From Chara braunii (lineage: Eukaryota; Streptophyta; Charophyceae; Charales; Characeae), in NCBI GenBank assembly GCA_003427395.1, contig BFEA01000341.1, forward strand, positions 1,433,739-1,466,851: a stretch of DNA of 33,113 nt. Reading direction: 5' to 3'. The position numbers were made by a program, and so were the translations under genes. A model generated the notes under the pieces. That model had not been told where the DNA came from and ran no database searches. It saw only the letters and a list, made by a program, of their open reading frames with translations. Shown here piece by piece: positions 31,040 to 33,113 of this stretch (the stretch's first letter is position 1; each line of letters starts with the position of its first letter).

Positions 31040-31340
31040 GATAGTCATTATGTGACCCGTATTCCAAGTGTGCACATTGGTGTAATTATAGGAATAGGGT
31101 CCCCGTTTTTGTTTCCAGCGCTTCAAGGTATTATTTCGGAAGTATGAAGAGAGAAGGGACGGTGGACCCCGTTTCCAGCAATAGCCTAAGCTGGGTAATG
31201 GCCCCAGTACTTCTGGTGTTGCTTGTTGAGGGATTCCTGGCCTCACCCCTCTCCTTCGCAATGAATTTTTCTCTTCTTCCCCCCCCCCCCAAAAAAAAAC
31301 CTACACAGTACGAACGTGCAAGCAGCCTTGTACCGAACCC
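31040..31340. other. No gene; hairpin-motif copy and C/A homopolymers
   Basis: GGTGGACCCCGTTTCCAGCA (about 31164) is another copy of the dispersed hairpin motif. A C run followed by an A run lies at 31279-31299. Confidence 0.45.
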
Positions 31341-31357
31341 GGGGCCAAGTCCCACCA
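31341..31357. repeat. Solo end of MITE family B
   Basis: GGGGCCAAGTCCCACC matches the family B end and stands just left of the truncated SINE. No partner end is present on the other side of the SINE. Confidence 0.5.
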
Positions 31358-31375
31358 GCAGGGGGTTCGATTAGT

Positions 31376-31717
31376 GTTTTTTTTTTGTTTTTTTTTTTTA
31401 AAAGGGCGATGGCCTTGAGGTATTATCATCGGACTAACCATCCCAGGTAAATTCAATCTTGTGTCTAATCTGACAACGGTGGCCTTTTCAGCCCAGGGTG
31501 GCCTGATTGGCCTGATAGCCTTCAGGGATCCCCCACTGGGGGGCACCGGCCAGGGGATAGCCGGTAGCAGAGGGACCGAGCATCATCTGAGTGGCCAGTC
31601 GCTGTGCCTCCCTGAGTACCCCTCCCCGTATGAACTTCAGCAGAGACTGCTTTTTAACGCCAATTGGGGGGACCAACGGGCTATCTCTGGGTGGCGGGTG
31701 CCAAGCATGCCCAGGAA
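31376..31717 (-). mobile_element. tRNA-derived SINE, family A, copy 3 (5'-truncated)
   Basis: The body matches copy 2 from GGGCGATGGCCTTGAGGTAT (about 31405) through CAATTGGGGGGACCAACGGG to CATGCCCAGGAAG. It then stops, lacking the tRNA-like head. The poly(A) tail appears as T runs at 31377-31400. GGTTCGATTAGT flanks the insertion exactly at 31364-31375 and 31718-31729. Truncation at the 5' side with intact tail and duplication is characteristic of target-primed reverse transcription. Confidence 0.9.
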
Positions 31718-31729
31718 GGTTCGATTAGT

Positions 31730-32110
31730 TTTGGATTCGTGCCACAGCCAGGAAATCACACAAAAAAAAGCCAGCTCATATCTACAGCCGTTAGATTCAT
31801 GGTCTGCCTGAAAAGATCGGCTAGAACAATTATTTAGGGAGAGAACTGCAGGGGTTCATCTGGAACGGCCGCAGCGTATGATGTGAGGGACGCTGGGCCT
31901 GGTTCCCAGCTATATGCATATACAAAGAGTATCTGCCAACTAACAGAAAAAGTAGATATATTCTGGCTGAAGGATCTGTGTAGTATATGTCTTATTTCGG
32001 CAACCTTTTATTGAGCTTCAAGTTAGTCTTTTCGATAAGTTTTAATTCTGTTGAGATAAGAGGGATCCTGGGACGCTGGACCCGGTTTCCAGCAAGGCTC
32101 TTTGAGACTC
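31730..32110. other. No gene; two hairpin-motif copies
   Basis: GCTGGGCCTGGTTCCCAGC (about 31893) and GCTGGACCCGGTTTCCAGC (about 32075) are near-identical 19-mers that form short stem-loops. The second stands just upstream of MITE copy B2. Confidence 0.6.
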
Positions 32111-32210
32111 GAGGGCCAAGTCCCACTTACACGAAATCTCAACTTCTGACCGTAGATTCGGAAGATCAACGGCCCGAAATGAAGAATCAGCGTAAGTGGG
32201 ACTTGGCCCC
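32111..32210. mobile_element. Palindromic MITE, family B, copy 2
   Basis: GGGCCAAGTCCCACTTAC and GTAAGTGGGACTTGGCCC are perfect inverted ends, with the shared core ACTTCTGACCGTAGATTC. Length is about 98-100 bp. Confidence 0.88.
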
Positions 32211-32273
32211 GGGGGTTGAATTGTGAGGTCCCCGGCCTCAGTCACTCTTTTTGGGAATATAAAGTAACAACTT

Positions 32274-32298
32274 AAAAAAAAAAAAAAAAAAAAAAAAA
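32274..32298. repeat. Poly(A) run
   Basis: About 25 A. It could be the tail of a retro-insertion, but no matching duplication was found upstream. Confidence 0.8.
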
Positions 32299-32340
32299 CA
32301 CAGATTTCTTCAGCGACAGCGTCAACAAAAGGAAGACCGA

Positions 32341-32427
32341 GGGGGTCCTAGTTTCTGCTGTACTGCTTCCTAGGCGAGAAACAAGGGGGTTCTCGTTTCT
32401 AGCGTACTGCTTCCTACGCCAGAAACG
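32341..32427. repeat. Two tandem stem-loop units
   Basis: Unit 1 (32341-32383) and unit 2 (32385-32427) both read GGGGGT, then GTTTCT, then TACTGCTTCCTA, then AGAAAC. In each, GTTTCT and AGAAAC can pair. In unit 2 the stem extends as TAGCG with CGCCA, partly mismatched. The shared loop GTACTGCTTCCTA is better conserved than the stem flanks. Function unknown. Confidence 0.6.
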
Positions 32428-32502
32428 AAGAATCTGCATACAGCCGAGCCAGCGCCGGATTGCGACCGATGGAATCTGTCATCAATACGTTCTATTGGAA
32501 TA

Positions 32503-32586
32503 TATCCGTTAAATTTGGAACGGATAACAGAAGGTTGGCATCGCCGCGGCGCAAGGATGCCGAGCGCATACCACGAAATGAAATTA
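32503..32586 (+). pseudogene. U6 snRNA-like sequence, strongly diverged
   Basis: TCCGTTAAATTTGGAACGGA, then ACAGAAGGTTGGCAT, then GCGCAAGGATG aligns to U6 in order. The ACAGAGA box has lost two bases (ACAGA-AGG), and the catalytic AGC triad reads GGC, so it should not work in splicing. The 3' end is A-rich rather than a T-run terminator. It could also be compared with U6atac, but the leading TTAAATTTGGAACG favours U6. Confidence 0.6.
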
Positions 32587-32617
32587 AAGAAAAGGAGTGG
32601 AAAAACGAACCAAATAA

Positions 32618-32714
32618 GGGCCAGATCCCACTAGCCCCTATTATTCACTTCTGACCGTTGATCTTCGTAATCGAGAGTCAAAAATGAACAATAGGGGCTA
32701 GTGGGATCTGGCCC
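32618..32714. mobile_element. Palindromic MITE, family B, copy 3
   Basis: GGGCCAGATCCCACTAGCCC and GGGCTAGTGGGATCTGGCCC are perfect inverted ends. The core ACTTCTGACCGTTGATCTTC matches the other copies. Length is 97 bp. It lies between the two U6-like sequences, ending only about 12 bases before the second. Confidence 0.9.
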
Positions 32715-32725
32715 TAAGAAAAAGC

Positions 32726-32822
32726 GTCGTTCGGGACATCCGTTAAAATTGGAACGAGACAGAGCAGGTTAGCATGGCCCCTGCGCAAGGATGACATCAC
32801 CAACCGAGAAATGGTCCAAATT
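32726..32822 (+). ncRNA. U6: U6 snRNA gene or recent retrocopy
   Basis: The full length of plant-type U6 is present: TTCGGGACATCCGTTAAAAT at the 5' side, GGTTAGCATGGCCCCTGCGC and AAGGATGAC in the middle, and CGAGAAATGGTCCAAATT at the 3' end. U6 is the catalytic RNA of the spliceosome. The AGC triad is intact, but the ACAGAGA box reads ACAGAGC (32759-32765), an unusual change at a nearly invariant base. No TATA element stands at the expected upstream distance, because MITE copy B3 occupies it. The 3' end runs into AAAAGAAAAAAGC instead of a T-run terminator. AAGAAAAAGC just upstream resembles that tail, a possible target-site duplication. These points favour a retropseudogene, though homology is excellent. 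Confidence 0.85.
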
Positions 32823-33051
32823 CAAAAGAAAAAAGCAAAACAAAAAAACGAAAGCCACGCAAAGAACGAAACTCTGGAGAGTCGGGGGAAGAGCTGATTG
32901 ATTCTTCGAATGAGCAGACCATTGAGGGACCATAAATCCGCCTGCCGCATAACGCAAAGGCGAGGCAGTTTGGCCTCTGAAGCGGGTCGGTTCTCGTACC
33001 AAAGTCGCACCCATGGAACGGTTGATAAACCCGCCAGAGATCGACTCGTTA

Positions 33052-33054
<3 letters not shown>
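32823..33054. other. No gene recognised
   Basis: The stretch is A-rich, then mixed composition. Nothing identifiable. Confidence 0.4.

Positions 33055-33113
<59 letters not shown>
33055..33113. repeat. (CT)n tract at the window end
   Basis: About 58 bases of CT repeat run off the end. Similar tracts occur at 12.4, 19.6 and 22.9 kb. Confidence 0.97.

Noticed and set aside
32503-32586. U6atac snRNA
   Set aside because: AGAAGGTT fits U6atac, but the preceding TTAAATTTGGAACG and following GCGCAAGGATG fit U6 better.

Overview
The window looks like a repeat-dominated piece of a nuclear genome from a green-lineage eukaryote, probably an alga. No continuous long gene, operon or bacterial signal is visible. 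The lineage call rests on four independent fragments: a U6 snRNA-like sequence whose two ends match the plant form, a nad4 fragment, a small-subunit rRNA fragment, and trnS/trnP pieces that all resemble plant-type mitochondrial genes. The species cannot be named from the sequence.

Layout. 1-4.0 kb holds the only protein-coding gene I can support: two minus-strand exons (3909-3723 and 1444-1281) of a ribonuclease-inhibitor-type leucine-rich-repeat protein. They are separated by a 2.3-kb intron filled with a SINE, a poly(A) micro-insertion, direct repeats and a decayed organellar trnP. 4.8-6.0 kb has a GC-rich block, hairpins, a TTAA-bounded palindromic MITE and a SINE. 6-14.6 kb is mostly featureless intergenic DNA with short tandem duplications, one short retro-insertion with a clear target-site duplication, one palindromic element and a long C/CT tract. 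14.6-16.5 kb carries two full Nextera transposase mosaic-end junctions (library adapter), and a 168-bp duplication next to one of them that is probably an assembly artefact. 17.6-18.5 kb is a two-unit tandem repeat of about 430 bp. 19.6-20.4 kb is a CT tract followed by a mosaic of mitochondrial fragments (nad4, rrnS, trnS). 22.9 kb has a third, partial adapter fused to a CT tract. 24-26 kb has tandem repeats and two SINEs. 27.4-32.8 kb is dense in mobile-element debris: three copies of a ~100-bp palindromic MITE, a frame-broken LINE-like reverse transcriptase C-terminal remnant, a poly(A)-tailed element with a 13-bp target-site duplication, a 5'-truncated SINE with a 12-bp duplication, and two U6-like sequences flanking a MITE. 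The window ends in a CT tract.

The parts do not form a pathway. The coherent story is retrotransposition: at least five insertions end in poly(A) and are bounded by 10-15 bp direct repeats, which indicates target-primed reverse transcription by LINE machinery acting on SINEs, unknown RNAs and possibly U6. A second layer of small palindromic DNA elements (three families) is spread through the same DNA. The adapters and an N inside a CT tract mean that continuity across about 14.68, 16.35, 19.67 and 22.93 kb should not be trusted. I found no convincing new biological system; the most useful new objects are the SINE and MITE families and the paired U6-like sequences.
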